From Halobacteriovoraceae bacterium (GTDB lineage: Bacteria > Bdellovibrionota > Bacteriovoracia > Bacteriovoracales > Bacteriovoracaceae), in contig PASP01000016.1 of assembly GCA_002712005.1 (NCBI GenBank), positions 149,983 through 213,982 on the forward strand: a DNA stretch of 64,000 nt. The letters run 5' to 3'. The translations under genes and the position numbers were made by a program. The notes under the pieces were generated by a model. It saw only the letters and a program-made list of their open reading frames with translations. It did no database searches and was not told where the DNA came from. Shown in pieces: positions 26,055 to 35,220 of this stretch; position 1 is the stretch's first letter, and the number at the start of each line of letters is the position of its first letter.

Positions 26055-26897
26055 ATGTTTAAAACTCTTAAACTTACTACTTCTCTAGTAGCACTTTTTA
26101 TTATTTCACAAAGCACTATGGCCTTTTTCTCAGATTATAGATTTGGTTTCCGACCAAGATGGGTAAAGGACTGCGAAAGAGCTGAACAGAGCTTAGAAAC
26201 TCATCGTCTTGGGGATCTCAATCGTTGTACTTCAAAAGGGTACATGGGATACAAAGATGATCTTTCTTACTACTCTACTTATAACCAAGATGGAACTTAC
26301 AGCTATAGATTTATCAATAGTGTCCATGTTGTAGTTACAGATGTTAAACAAGATAGAACAGCTCCGGATTACGGGTCATGTACTTCTTCTATGTGCTACC
26401 GTGCCTATGTTTATATCAATGGTGATGAGAATACTGGCGACCATGTGGCCACTTGGGTAACTACTCCAGGACGTCCTTGGTATGATGGATCAGGTGGAAA
26501 CTATACTCCTGAATCTCTCTATGTATATCGTACTAATCCAATGAAGAACCAAAATAGCAAAGGTGATTTCATGCTCCAAAAAGATGGGGAAATGGGACTT
26601 GGTGGAGATGTAACGAACAGAATCCCAGGCTACTTTGTTATGGATCACTATAGAAATACAGAAAATGAAGATATGCCTTGGGCGACATTCTATCACTTAG
26701 GAATTGCTTTTCACTCATCTAAGTATGTTAATGGAGACATTGGCTCTCACGGATGTACTCGTCTTAAGCATATTGAAGCTAAGAAGATGAATTTTCTTGC
26801 TCGTCATGTAAAAAGAAACTTCACTGTTGAAACTCGCTTTACTGAAAGAGAGAGAATCTCAACACAAGAAAGACAAAAAGTTATCCAAATCCAATAG
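26055..26897 (+). CDS. L,D-transpeptidase (YkuD domain) for peptidoglycan
   Basis: 280 residues with a signal peptide (about 1-23, ending TMAFF). The catalytic signature of YkuD-type enzymes is complete: FYHLGIAFHSS (His) followed by GDIGSHGCTRLKHIEAKKM (the S-H-G-C-x-R motif, about 233-238). Before it, AYVYINGDENTGDHVATWVTTPGRP fits the family start. It forms 3-3 crosslinks or attaches proteins to the wall; in predatory bacteria such enzymes also remodel prey wall. The gene has its own AAGGA ribosome site and stands alone. Confidence 0.9.
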   Translation: MFKTLKLTTSLVALFIISQSTMAFFSDYRFGFRPRWVKDCERAEQSLETHRLGDLNRCTSKGYMGYKDDLSYYSTYNQDGTYSYRFINSVHVVVTDVKQDRTAPDYGSCTSSMCYRAYVYINGDENTGDHVATWVTTPGRPWYDGSGGNYTPESLYVYRTNPMKNQNSKGDFMLQKDGEMGLGGDVTNRIPGYFVMDHYRNTENEDMPWATFYHLGIAFHSSKYVNGDIGSHGCTRLKHIEAKKMNFLARHVKRNFTVETRFTERERISTQERQKVIQIQ

Positions 26898-26932
26898 AAC
26901 ACAAACTCTAGTCAGCAGAATATCTCTGCTGG

Positions 26933-27520
26933 CTAGGCCTTAAAGGCCCTTCTTTCAAAAACCATTAAGGTCGTATCCCCACCTGATGGATCAGCGACAT
27001 TCTCTTTTTCTAACAATTTAAATCCGTTCTTATCCATTGCCTGGACAATATTATCAAAATGGCGAATACCAAATTGTGGATTCTTCTCTTTGAGAAGACG
27101 ATCCTCTTTCTTTAATTCAGAAGACATTTCTCCCTCACCAAAGGCCACCGTTTCATGCAAGATAACGAGAGAGCTCTCTCTCAGCCTCTTGCCCAAAAGT
27201 TTAAAGAGTGCCTTATTTTCCTTCCAGGATAGATAAGAGAGCGTCTCTTCAATAAAGACATAATCAAAAGGCCTCTTACCTGGAAAGTCATCCTTTCCTA
27301 GCATAAAAGTTTCAGGCCCATGAATATTGGGAAGCTTCGCTTTAATTAAGCAATTTTTTATAGCAGTGTGATTTTTCTTCTCGGAACTACATATCCAATG
27401 AAGCGCAGGAAATTCTTCGGCAATATACTCTGCAATATTTGTTTCAAAAGTATTTATTTCGAGTAAACGACCTTCAGAAATATTAAACCTTTTAAATAGA
27501 GATAGTATCTTTTCTTTCAC
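26933..27520 (-). CDS. SAM-dependent methyltransferase-like protein (DUF938-like)
   Basis: 195 residues. RLLEINTFETNIAEYIAEEFPALHWICSS (about 18-46) resembles the nucleotide-binding start of DUF938 proteins, where LEI-x-S-G-T-G-Q-H is usual; here the glycine-rich loop is changed to LEINTFETN, so cofactor binding is doubtful. DYVFIEETLSYLSWKENKALFKLLGKRL is the usual acidic-loop segment and GIRHFDNIVQAMDKNGFKLLE matches the C-terminal part. It may be a degenerate or specialised member. Confidence 0.6.
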   Translation of the reverse strand: MKEKILSLFKRFNISEGRLLEINTFETNIAEYIAEEFPALHWICSSEKKNHTAIKNCLIKAKLPNIHGPETFMLGKDDFPGKRPFDYVFIEETLSYLSWKENKALFKLLGKRLRESSLVILHETVAFGEGEMSSELKKEDRLLKEKNPQFGIRHFDNIVQAMDKNGFKLLEKENVADPSGGDTTLMVFERRAFKA

Positions 27521-27560
27521 GCAATCCTCTTCTTCACTATGAATATTGTTTGCGTAAAGG

Positions 27561-28037
27561 CTAAGCAGAAATTCTTAAGTGATCTCCTATAATCCCTCTC
27601 GCATTTACAACAGAAACATTATAAACATTTGATACTTCTAATATTAAACTATTTAAACATAAAGAAAAGATTTCTTCTTCGTCTGAATTAAGATCTGTTT
27701 TATTCATAAATCCAGCAATAACATTCACGACTAAACCAATATCAAAATGAGAATGCATGCGACTATATGAATTGTACTCAAATTCGAATTGCGCTGAATT
27801 TATTTTTTCAGCAAGAACTAACAAAGCCTCAGAAAGAACACTTAAACTTGATTCTATTCGAATTCGATCATAAGACTTTGTAGAATAAAGCACCGAGTCT
27901 CCATTCTTCTTATATTTAACTTCAAAATAATCATCAAGTCCGTCATACAAATTGAGATAATTTATAATTTCCCCATCCCCATGATCTAAAGAATAAACTT
28001 CAGTATTATATTTTACATGTTCTTTAAAAATATTCAT
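27561..28037 (-). CDS. Protein of unknown function behind the RRM gene, 158 aa
   Basis: I do not recognise this family. From the ATG at 28037 (AAAAAGGAT lies 6 bp before it) the product has 158 residues, acidic, mostly soluble, with no signal peptide. An upstream ATG at 28088 is in frame but has no ribosome site and would run through a hairpin. It follows the RRM gene on the same strand, separated by 53 bp containing a 9-bp hairpin, so the two are probably on one transcript with differing stability. Confidence 0.65.
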   Translation of the reverse strand: MNIFKEHVKYNTEVYSLDHGDGEIINYLNLYDGLDDYFEVKYKKNGDSVLYSTKSYDRIRIESSLSVLSEALLVLAEKINSAQFEFEYNSYSRMHSHFDIGLVVNVIAGFMNKTDLNSDEEEIFSLCLNSLILEVSNVYNVSVVNARGIIGDHLRISA

Positions 28038-28055
28038 GACTAATCCTTTTTTTAG

Positions 28056-28077
28056 AGGCGCCAGTAAACTGACGCCT
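28056..28077 (-). promoter_or_regulatory. Intercistronic hairpin between RRM gene and the next ORF
   Basis: AGGCGTCAG and CTGGCGCCT (minus strand) pair over 9 bp around TTTA, with one G-U pair that exists only in minus-strand RNA. No U-run follows, so it is more likely a processing or stability element than a terminator. Confidence 0.5.
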
Positions 28078-28090
28078 GGTATGCACACTC

Positions 28091-28366
28091 TTAGTATCTA
28101 GGATTAAAGGATTTACGGTTATCGCTTTTGGCTAAGTTAACAACCAGATTTCGGCCTTTAAAATCTTTATCATGTAAATTTGTAATCGCCTTCTCTGTAT
28201 CAGTCGGTGATTCCATTTCAATAAAGCCAAAACCTCTTGCTCTTCCCGTATCACGGTCTTTAATAACATTTACAGAGCTCACAGCTCCTATAGTAGAAAA
28301 TAAAGTTTCGAGTTCAGAGTTTTCAGTATCATAAGAAAGATTACCCACATAAATTTTTGAATTCAT
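28091..28366 (-). CDS. RRM-type RNA-binding protein
   Basis: 91 residues, a single RNA recognition motif with both core signatures: KIYVGNLSY (RNP2, about 4-12) and RGFGFIEM (RNP1, about 44-51). This is the size and form of the cold-induced glycine-poor Rbp proteins of cyanobacteria and proteobacteria. A strong GGAGG precedes the ATG but is contained in a small hairpin (28369-28385), with further hairpins upstream, so its translation may be temperature- or self-controlled. It probably acts as an RNA chaperone. Confidence 0.93.
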   Translation of the reverse strand: MNSKIYVGNLSYDTENSELETLFSTIGAVSSVNVIKDRDTGRARGFGFIEMESPTDTEKAITNLHDKDFKGRNLVVNLAKSDNRKSFNPRY

Positions 28367-28368
28367 TT

Positions 28369-28385
28369 TTTACCTCCAAGGTAAA
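28369..28385 (-). promoter_or_regulatory. Hairpin that hides the Shine-Dalgarno site of the RRM gene
   Basis: On the minus strand TTTACC-TTGGA-GGTAAA forms a 6-bp stem in which GGAGG, the ribosome site, lies partly in the loop and partly in the stem, 2 bp before the ATG. Melting or protein binding would expose it. Confidence 0.5.
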
Positions 28386-28387
28386 AT

Positions 28388-28413
28388 TATAGACGTGACT
28401 TTACACGTCTATA
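28388..28413 (-). promoter_or_regulatory. Perfect 10-bp hairpin in the RRM leader
   Basis: TATAGACGTG and CACGTCTATA are exact inverted copies around a 6-base loop, 22 bp before the RRM start. Further palindromes upstream are at 28420-28435 (ATAGG/CCTAT), 28439-28452 (GCACAA/TTGTGC) and 28494-28509 (GGAGAA/TTCTCC). The rest of 28414-28665 holds no gene I can support. Confidence 0.55.
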
Positions 28414-28665
28414 TAAGAAATAGGACATGGCCTATCGTGCACAAGATTGTGCTATTAATTACTTTTACTTGTTTTAAGAGTGAAAATAACTTTGGAGAAT
28501 TATTTCTCCGTAGTCAAAAGATGATTTATATATCAGGAGTTGCTAGCTGTTTGAGCTATAAAGAAACTTTGGACAATTTCAGTGTAACTTAGTTTGGCAT
28601 AAAGCACAAACTCTTATTTCCTTCCAATAGACTAATATTACTCAAAATGAAAAATAAAAATCTTC

Positions 28666-29265
28666 TTAAATTGTTGGAAGTTGAATTTTAAAACGCACGG
28701 CCAAGTACCTAAGAACCACAGCAAAAATTATGACAAGCGGGATGCTTAGATCCATTGAGATTTCCAGTCTATAAAAAATAATAAAGAGCAAAGAAGCTGC
28801 ACCTGCAACTGTAGCGTAGAGTTCTTTCTTATAGAGAATAGAATGTTCTTTACTATAGGCCGATCTCAGAATTCCCCCTAGTACAGCACTAATCGTCCCC
28901 ATGATGAAAGCCGTCTCCGAGTTATATCCTAAAACGAGGGCCTTATGAGTTCCAATAACCACATAAGTTCCCACACCTAAGCTATCAAGAAAGAAGAGTA
29001 AAGAAGATCCTCTTTCATAAACTTTCATGAAGAAGAAAGTTGAGAGAGTAGAGATAAATATAATATAGAGATAAATGGGGTTCACACTCCAAAAAACAGG
29101 CTCACCAATAATTAAGTCGCGAACCGTTCCTCCCCCTACTGCAGTTAAAAAGGCCAAAAAAAGCATCCCGAAGAAATCAAAATTCGATTTACCACCAATG
29201 GTTGCACCAGTGATAGCAAAAACAAAAGATCCTACGTAATCAATGAGAGTGAGAATTTCATTCAT
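28666..29265 (-). CDS. TRIC/UPF0126-family channel protein
   Basis: 199 residues with about seven transmembrane helices built from two similar halves. YVGSFVFAITGATIGGKSNFDFFGMLFLAFLTAVGGGTVRDLI is the conserved first half, and VLGGILRSAYS the matching kinked GGxxR helix in the second. Prokaryotic members form trimeric cation channels or glycine transporters. Length is normal. It stands alone, divergent from the S9 peptidase gene over 138 bp. Confidence 0.92.
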   Translation of the reverse strand: MNEILTLIDYVGSFVFAITGATIGGKSNFDFFGMLFLAFLTAVGGGTVRDLIIGEPVFWSVNPIYLYIIFISTLSTFFFMKVYERGSSLLFFLDSLGVGTYVVIGTHKALVLGYNSETAFIMGTISAVLGGILRSAYSKEHSILYKKELYATVAGAASLLFIIFYRLEISMDLSIPLVIIFAVVLRYLAVRFKIQLPTI

Positions 29266-29403
29266 TTGGACTTAATACCTTTACGAGTTTTATTTTCCTT
29301 ATTGTATAACTCCTGCCACCAATTGACTAATGAGTATAAGAGTATTTATTAGCCTTCTTCTTGCCTAATTTGTACAATATCCGCACTTTTAATAGGAGGT
29401 TTT

Positions 29404-31266
29404 ATGAAGTGGATCATTATTCTTATGGCCATCACAATTTCAAGCTGTAGCACTCAATCTCAAAATAAAGAAATTTCTTTTGATCAATTCAATCAAATTA
29501 CAAGTTCCGCCGGATACATTCCCCTTAACGACGGTAAACACTTACTTCTTCTTACCCGTTTTCCTACTGATGAATATAGAAAGCTCTATAAAGTAGAAAT
29601 CTCTACCGGAAAGAAGGAACTCGTATACGATGCCGGTCAAAGTATTGGTTGGATTCGAGCTGATGAACCTAATCGTCACTTCTACTTAGGAATTGATAAG
29701 GGTGGAGACGAACAATATCAAATCTACGAGCTTATACTCGAAAAAAAGAAAGTAACTAAACTCATTGGTTCACCAGATCGTAAGGCAAGACTCTATGATA
29801 CCGATTCTTCTGGAAATCAGCTTCTGATCGTTAGTAATCATTCTGACAAGGCCCATTATCGTCCCTATATATACAACCGTACCACGAAGCAGCTATCCAA
29901 GGCCCTGACGAAAAAGGGATTTGGAATAGCAGGGGCAAAAATAGATTGGAAGAAAGGTCGCCTCTTTGTTACGAAATCAAAAAATAATGCGACCTCTGAT
30001 CTTTATGAAGTGAATATGAGAACACGAAAGGCAACTCTTCTTCATAAAAGGCCAGGAACTTCTTATTCTCCAAGTTATATTTTGGGTGATAAACTCTACA
30101 TCAATACCTCACACAAAAGAGATCGATACGGATGTGCTTATATCGATATCAATCATCCTAAGAAAATCAACTGGGTTCGCTATGATAAGACAAGAGATCT
30201 CTTTTGTTCCTATGATAAAGAGAAGAATCTATCGCGTATTTACTCATCAGGAAGTGGGAGATCAACGATTGAGGTTTTTAAAGGACATTTCCAAACTCCT
30301 ATTGCGCTAACGAATCAGCCTGAGAATGAACTTATTAAAAGTGTTTCTCTTATACCCCATACAAAGAATCAATTTATCATCGAAAAGCACCAACTGGGGA
30401 AACCGCCAGAGCTTTACTTTGTAAGTGAAAAAGAGACCAAGCAAATCTCTCATTTTAATAACTCCGGTCTCTCCTTTGATGAGATGGCACAAACAGAGGA
30501 TATCCATTACAAGAGTTTTGATGGCATGGATATTCACGCAATTTTAGTGACCCAGAAACATTGGAAGAAAGAAAAGAAGAAGTATCCTGTCATCATTTGG
30601 CCTCACGGTGGACCAGACTGGTATTCGGGGCATGAATACTATCCCTACTTCCAGTACTATGCTCTAAGTAATTATATCGTTCTTGCTCCAAACTTCAGAG
30701 GTTCTACAAGTTTTGGAAAGAAGTTTGAAACCTTAAACGATCGTGACTGGGGTGGAGCGCATATAAAAGATCTTGTATGGGCCAAAAAGGCCTTAGATAA
30801 GATACCCTATGCAGATAAAGATAACGTCTTCATAGCAGGAAGAAGCTTTGGAGGTTATTCAACTTTAGCTGCAATAACTTATCACCCTAAAGAATTTAAA
30901 GCCGCGGTGGCCATTGTGGCCATTGGAGATCTCTTCGAATTTCTAGAAACAATTCCCCCCAGTGAAGGTTGGCAAAATGAATTCAAGTCAGAAGTGGGCA
31001 TTATAGGAAAGGATGACAAACTCATAAGAGAGCGCTCTCCATTCTTTCATGCTGAAAAGGTTTCGATTCCCCTAAAAGTCTATCATACGGAAAATGATAC
31101 TCGGACAAGAGTAGAGAATATGGATAAGTACGTAGCTCGTTTAAAAGAACTCGGAAAACCTGTAGAGTACGAAGTCATTAAAGGCGAAGGACATAGTCCC
31201 AAGAAAAAAGAAACTTGGGAAAAGTTATTAAGAGGGACGATCGACTTTTTTAATAAGCAGAAATAA
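29404..31266 (+). CDS. S9-family (prolyl oligopeptidase-like) peptidase lipoprotein
   Basis: 620 residues. The start carries a lipobox (AITISSCSTQ, Cys15), so it is probably tethered to a membrane. Residues about 30-355 form a beta-propeller and 370-620 an alpha/beta-hydrolase domain with the nucleophile motif GRSFGGYS (about 479-486), the acid region HTENDTRTRVEN and the histidine in GEGHSPKK near the C-terminus, so the triad is complete. Such enzymes trim oligopeptides. AATAGGAGG precedes the ATG. A strong terminator follows at 31276. Confidence 0.93.
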   Translation: MKWIIILMAITISSCSTQSQNKEISFDQFNQITSSAGYIPLNDGKHLLLLTRFPTDEYRKLYKVEISTGKKELVYDAGQSIGWIRADEPNRHFYLGIDKGGDEQYQIYELILEKKKVTKLIGSPDRKARLYDTDSSGNQLLIVSNHSDKAHYRPYIYNRTTKQLSKALTKKGFGIAGAKIDWKKGRLFVTKSKNNATSDLYEVNMRTRKATLLHKRPGTSYSPSYILGDKLYINTSHKRDRYGCAYIDINHPKKINWVRYDKTRDLFCSYDKEKNLSRIYSSGSGRSTIEVFKGHFQTPIALTNQPENELIKSVSLIPHTKNQFIIEKHQLGKPPELYFVSEKETKQISHFNNSGLSFDEMAQTEDIHYKSFDGMDIHAILVTQKHWKKEKKKYPVIIWPHGGPDWYSGHEYYPYFQYYALSNYIVLAPNFRGSTSFGKKFETLNDRDWGGAHIKDLVWAKKALDKIPYADKDNVFIAGRSFGGYSTLAAITYHPKEFKAAVAIVAIGDLFEFLETIPPSEGWQNEFKSEVGIIGKDDKLIRERSPFFHAEKVSIPLKVYHTENDTRTRVENMDKYVARLKELGKPVEYEVIKGEGHSPKKKETWEKLLRGTIDFFNKQK

Positions 31267-31275
31267 AACATTCCT

Positions 31276-31308
31276 AACGAAGAGTGAGACTTTCACTCTT
31301 CGTTTTTA
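31276..31308 (+). terminator. Rho-independent terminator after the S9 peptidase gene
   Basis: AACGAAGAGTGA and TCACTCTTCGTT make a perfect 12-bp stem with a 5-base loop, followed by a T-run on the plus strand. It lies 10 bp after the stop codon; the convergent LysR gene ends 8 bp further on. Confidence 0.92.
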
Positions 31309-31315
31309 TCTTTAA

Positions 31316-32227
31316 TTAAACCAGAAGATGGTTAGTTAAATGATCAACAATTGATTGCAGCCTCTTACTCTCTGAAGGACGTCGCGTAGAAAGAAGATAG
31401 ATTCGATGGGCGGGAAGCTTCCAAGACTTAAAGAGAATTTTCAAATCCCCTCTTTCAATAGATTCTTGAACAAGATAGCGAGGAATATTTAAAACTCCGA
31501 CTCCCATCTCACAAGCACGAATCAAACTCAAAAGATTATTCGATTTATAACTTCCCTGTACATGAATATCTTTTTGCTTCTTATTTTTGGCAAAGGACCA
31601 AATAAATGGACTATCTCCACGCATATAGAGAAGACAATTATGCTTGTGAAGAAAGTCAGGATTACGAGGTTCTTTAAACTTCTCAAGATAAGCAGCAGAG
31701 GCTACCACGACTCTTTCAATCTCACCTAGCTTTCTTACATAGAGACTAGAGTCCTTCAAATGAAAAGCCGTGCGGATACTCAAATCAATATCTTGCTCAA
31801 CTGGATCTAAGATTCGATCCGTAAAGCGTAAATCAAGATCCATATAGGGATGATCCAGCTGAAATTGAGCAAAAATTTCGGCCAATAAATTCTGACCTAA
31901 TGTTGTAGGTGCCGTAATTCGAAGGGACCCTTGAGGAGAACTCACTGAGCCCTGCACCTGATTCTCTAGCTCACTCACATCATTAAGGATTCCTCTTGCT
32001 CGATCTAGAACAAGTTTACCTTCTTCTGTTAACGATAAGGAGCGTGTCGTTCTTTTAAAGAGTGTCGTGTCTAAATAGGATTCCAGTTTTTGAATCTCTT
32101 TTGTGATATGAGATGGACTAGTCCCTAGCCTCTTGGCTGCTCCTGCAAAGGTTCCCTCTTTAAGAACAAGGAAGGCCAGTTGAAGAGCATAAATTCGATC
32201 AAATGTGGTCTTTTTAATTATTTCCAT
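31316..32227 (-). CDS. LysR-family transcriptional regulator
   Basis: 303 residues. The N-terminal winged helix is typical: QLAFLVLKEGTFAGAAKRLGTSPSHITKEIQKLESYLDTTLFKRTTRSLSLTEEGK (about 15-70), followed by a linker helix and a periplasmic-binding-protein-like effector domain starting at GSLRITAPTTLGQNLLAEIF. It belongs to the widespread CrgA/DmlR-type group. It is divergent from the NDH-2 gene with the two starts close together, so it may regulate that gene. Confidence 0.93.
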   Translation of the reverse strand: MEIIKKTTFDRIYALQLAFLVLKEGTFAGAAKRLGTSPSHITKEIQKLESYLDTTLFKRTTRSLSLTEEGKLVLDRARGILNDVSELENQVQGSVSSPQGSLRITAPTTLGQNLLAEIFAQFQLDHPYMDLDLRFTDRILDPVEQDIDLSIRTAFHLKDSSLYVRKLGEIERVVVASAAYLEKFKEPRNPDFLHKHNCLLYMRGDSPFIWSFAKNKKQKDIHVQGSYKSNNLLSLIRACEMGVGVLNIPRYLVQESIERGDLKILFKSWKLPAHRIYLLSTRRPSESKRLQSIVDHLTNHLLV

Positions 32228-32315
32228 ATTGGAAATATATTATTTCAAAAATAGCCCATTGTTTCAACCGAAGAAAGGGCTTAAAGTAAGCTTAGAAAAC
32301 AAGCTGGAGTTGTGT

Positions 32316-33572
32316 ATGACTGCAAAAAAGAAAGTGATAATCATTGGTGGAGGATTTGGTGGTATCTCAGCCGCAAAGTCATTGGCCAATTCACAATATG
32401 AAGTTACTCTTATTGATAAGAAAAATCACCACCTCTTCCAGCCTCTACTCTATCAAGTCGCCTCAGCTGCTTTATCCCCTGCCGATATCTCCGTTCCCTT
32501 AAGAGAAATTGTCGGACACTACCCTAATATCCTCGTTCTCTTAGATGAAGTCACAAATATTGATAAGGACAAGAAAGTTATCCAGTGTAAATCAAGTAAG
32601 GAATTACCTTACGACTTTCTGATTGTAGCTCCAGGCTCTAAGCCCACTTACTTTGGTCAAGATAAGTGGCGTCAGCTCGCTCCTGGTTTAAAGACTCTAG
32701 AAGATGCCCTCACTATAAGAAATAAAGTTCTCCAATCTTTTGAGGAGTGTGAGAAGAATAATAGCGATGAGCTAAATTTTGTCATCATTGGAGCAGGACC
32801 CACTGGAGTTGAACTCGCAGGAGCCTTCGCTGAGATTGCTTATGATATCTTAATTAAAGAATTTAAAAACTTTGATTCGAAGAAAGCAAAAATCTATCTC
32901 ATTGAAGGGGGAAAGGAAGTTCTCCCTGCCTACTCGGGGAAGCTATCTAAGAAAGCTCAAGAATATATTGAAAAATTAGGGGTCATTGTTCTTACTGGCG
33001 ATCGTGTAGAGGAAATAACAGACGAATATGTGAAAGTCGGTAATAGAGTGATTGCCTCTAAGAATATAATTTGGGCCGCTGGTAATACGACATCAGCTCT
33101 TACCAAAGCTCTAATACCTGATAAAGAACAAGGCGATGACTATGCTGACAAGATGGGACGTCTCTATGTTGAGGATAATCTTAGCCTCAAGGACTATCCC
33201 TCAATTTTCATCATTGGGGATGCCGCGAACTCAAAGGATAAAGAGGGAGATCCTCTTCCGGCCTTAGCCCCAGTTGCCTCTCAGCAAGGAAAACATGTTG
33301 CCAAACAATTATTAAAAGAAAAGAGCCTCCCCTTTCAATATCTCGACAAAGGAACGATGGCGACTATTGGTAAGTATAGGGCCGTGGTTGATTTTCGGGG
33401 TTTTAAATTTTCGGGATTATTTGCTTGGATATGCTGGTGTGTCGTTCATATTCTATTTCTCATCGACTTTAGAAACCGGGTGATGGTCTTTATGCAATGG
33501 GGATTTGCTTTCTTCTTTAAAGAAAAAGGTGTTCGTATTATCACAGAGAATAAATACGAACACCCCGAATGA
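32316..33572 (+). CDS. ndh: Type II NADH dehydrogenase-like FAD oxidoreductase
   Basis: 418 residues from the ATG at 32316, which has GGAG 6 bp before it; an upstream ATG at 32205 is in frame but would overlap the LysR coding start. KKVIIIGGGFGGISAAKSLA is the FAD-binding loop, HLFQPLLYQVASAALSPADIS is the NDH-2 signature, NFVIIGAGPTGVELAGAFAEIA the NADH loop (about 160-181), and IFIIGDAANSKD the second FAD motif. The hydrophobic tail (about 370-405) fits monotopic membrane attachment. It passes electrons from NADH to quinone without pumping protons. Confidence 0.92.
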   Translation: MTAKKKVIIIGGGFGGISAAKSLANSQYEVTLIDKKNHHLFQPLLYQVASAALSPADISVPLREIVGHYPNILVLLDEVTNIDKDKKVIQCKSSKELPYDFLIVAPGSKPTYFGQDKWRQLAPGLKTLEDALTIRNKVLQSFEECEKNNSDELNFVIIGAGPTGVELAGAFAEIAYDILIKEFKNFDSKKAKIYLIEGGKEVLPAYSGKLSKKAQEYIEKLGVIVLTGDRVEEITDEYVKVGNRVIASKNIIWAAGNTTSALTKALIPDKEQGDDYADKMGRLYVEDNLSLKDYPSIFIIGDAANSKDKEGDPLPALAPVASQQGKHVAKQLLKEKSLPFQYLDKGTMATIGKYRAVVDFRGFKFSGLFAWICWCVVHILFLIDFRNRVMVFMQWGFAFFFKEKGVRIITENKYEHPE

Positions 33573-33599
33573 GATTAAGTCTGAGAATTCCTAAAGAGA

Positions 33600-34253
33600 T
33601 TAGTGCAGGGCTTTCTCTTTAAGAATCTCTATAATTTCTGAAGGATCAAGTCTTTCTTTATAGTCTATATCTACAAAGCGCTTAATCACCTTCATTTCAG
33701 AGTCCATAACATAGGTTGCGGGCACGGGTAATCGATAGTCCCCATTGAAGTCGGCCACATGAATATCGAGATCTTCCTCGTAAGTCTTTTTAAGAGTTTC
33801 AGGTAATTCAAAAGCTAGCCCGACTCGTTCTGCAAAATTACAGTGATCGTCATGAAGAATAGTCATATGGGGAGCATACTCTTCTCTTGTCTCCTTGGCC
33901 TTTTCAGGTTTTTCAGGAGTAATGGCCACCATTTTAGCGTTATATCTTTCAAATTCAGGTAAGGACTCATTAAGGGCCTTAAGCTCTCTTTGACAATAAG
34001 GACACCACCCTCCTCGATAAAATGAAACAATGAGAAAACGTGAATCACTTAGTAAATCCTGAGATCTGAGTTCGGTACCTTCACAGTTTATAAGAGAAAA
34101 CTCGGGAAACTCTTCTCCTACTTCAATGGCATTTTCACCAACTTTTTTCTTCGCTAGTTCATCATGTCCATCACGCATCTTAGATTGAACGTCATCACTT
34201 ACATTGCTTTTAAATTCTTTCTTAAATTCATTAAGTTCTTTCGTTAAATTCAT
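33600..34253 (-). CDS. AhpC/TSA-family peroxiredoxin-like protein
   Basis: 217 residues, cytoplasmic (no signal). SFYRGGWCPYCQRELKAL (about 93-110) gives a C-x-x-C peroxidatic centre and LPVPATYVMDSEMKVIKRFVDIDY the family's C-terminal part. The same domain forms the C-terminal half of the exported fusion at 12773-13765, so the genome holds a cytoplasmic and an exported version. A GGAG site precedes the ATG. It probably reduces peroxides using a thioredoxin. Confidence 0.9.
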   Translation of the reverse strand: MNLTKELNEFKKEFKSNVSDDVQSKMRDGHDELAKKKVGENAIEVGEEFPEFSLINCEGTELRSQDLLSDSRFLIVSFYRGGWCPYCQRELKALNESLPEFERYNAKMVAITPEKPEKAKETREEYAPHMTILHDDHCNFAERVGLAFELPETLKKTYEEDLDIHVADFNGDYRLPVPATYVMDSEMKVIKRFVDIDYKERLDPSEIIEILKEKALH

Positions 34254-34462
34254 AATATCTCCTTTATTACTGAAATTATTATAAGTTTAAGGAAAAATGA
34301 TTACTTGAAGCCCCTATTAATAAAGTATGTAGATCTCTTAACATGATTTTTGATTGTTAAGATTTCATTAGTTATGCCCTTTCAAAAGGCAGTCTTTTCA
34401 CAACCCTATTGCCAAAACTCCTTTGTCTTCGGTATGAATCAGATAAATATTGGGGGTTTACT

Positions 34463-34792
34463 ATGAAAGTCATGATTACGCTTTTTACTTTATTTCTATC
34501 TTTAAATGCTTTTTCTTACTTAATTGACGAAGAAAATTTTGCAGTCGAAAACTTCAATGAGCGATGTCTTACAAATTTTACAAGAGAAGATATTGTTTAC
34601 AACGAAGAGCTCGATTCAGATTATGATTACTTCTCACTTGTCATTGGCTTTGAAAACGAAGGTCAAGTTTATATGACCATTCAAAGAGTACAAACGAGAG
34701 GCGAATACGACGATGATGATTACGGCTACAACGGTGATTCTAGGCTCGAGTACTTCATCGACGAAATCTTCTGCACCGAAGGAAGTAACTAA
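34463..34792 (+). CDS. Small secreted protein of unknown function, 109 aa
   Basis: The start at 34463 is chosen because GGGGG lies about 7 bp upstream and it opens directly with a signal peptide (MKVMITLFTLFLSLNAFS). The mature part is strongly acidic with a DDDD-rich stretch and two cysteines (ERCLTN and IFCTEG), the second near the C-terminus. It resembles in layout the small exported proteins at 34 and 5856. Function unknown. Confidence 0.7.
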   Translation: MKVMITLFTLFLSLNAFSYLIDEENFAVENFNERCLTNFTREDIVYNEELDSDYDYFSLVIGFENEGQVYMTIQRVQTRGEYDDDDYGYNGDSRLEYFIDEIFCTEGSN

Positions 34793-34888
34793 GACTACGA
34801 CTTCAGATCTCCATGGAGTTATTCTCGTTGACGAAACGAGTCAACACATTGTATTTAACAATGAAAAATAATTAAATGGAGATCAAGC

Positions 34889-35032
34889 ATGAGTCCAATG
34901 AGTCCGATGAGTCTTAAGGTAAACTCTGTTTCAAAGACCTACGACAACGGCGTTGAAGCACTAAAAGATGTAAATCTAAACATTCCCAAAGGTATGTTTG
35001 GTCTTCTAGGCCCAAACGGTGCTGCACAATAA
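34889..35032 (+). pseudogene. 5' fragment of an ABC transporter ATPase, cut off in Walker A
   Basis: The 47-codon frame starts at an ATG and reads LKVNSVSKTYDNGVEALKDV then GMFGLLGPNGA, which is the beginning of an ABC-2-type ATPase, where GLLGPNGAGKST is expected. After GA the match stops and a TAA follows three codons later. No ATPase remainder or permease is found downstream. GGAG before the ATG is intact. It is a deletion remnant, or a very short peptide by accident. Confidence 0.85.
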
Positions 35033-35220
35033 ATCACAAAATGTGGTCACTTTGTCCCTGAAAAAAAGAAATACATAACTTCTTCATTAAATTTTCTAAC
35101 ATTAAAGATAAAACACAGGGGTGGTGCATTTTGCCTCTATGCCTATGCAAGCTCATTTCCTAAAACGAATACATGGACAATAACTCTCTAACGAATAGAG
35201 AAAAAGAAATGGAGATGAAG

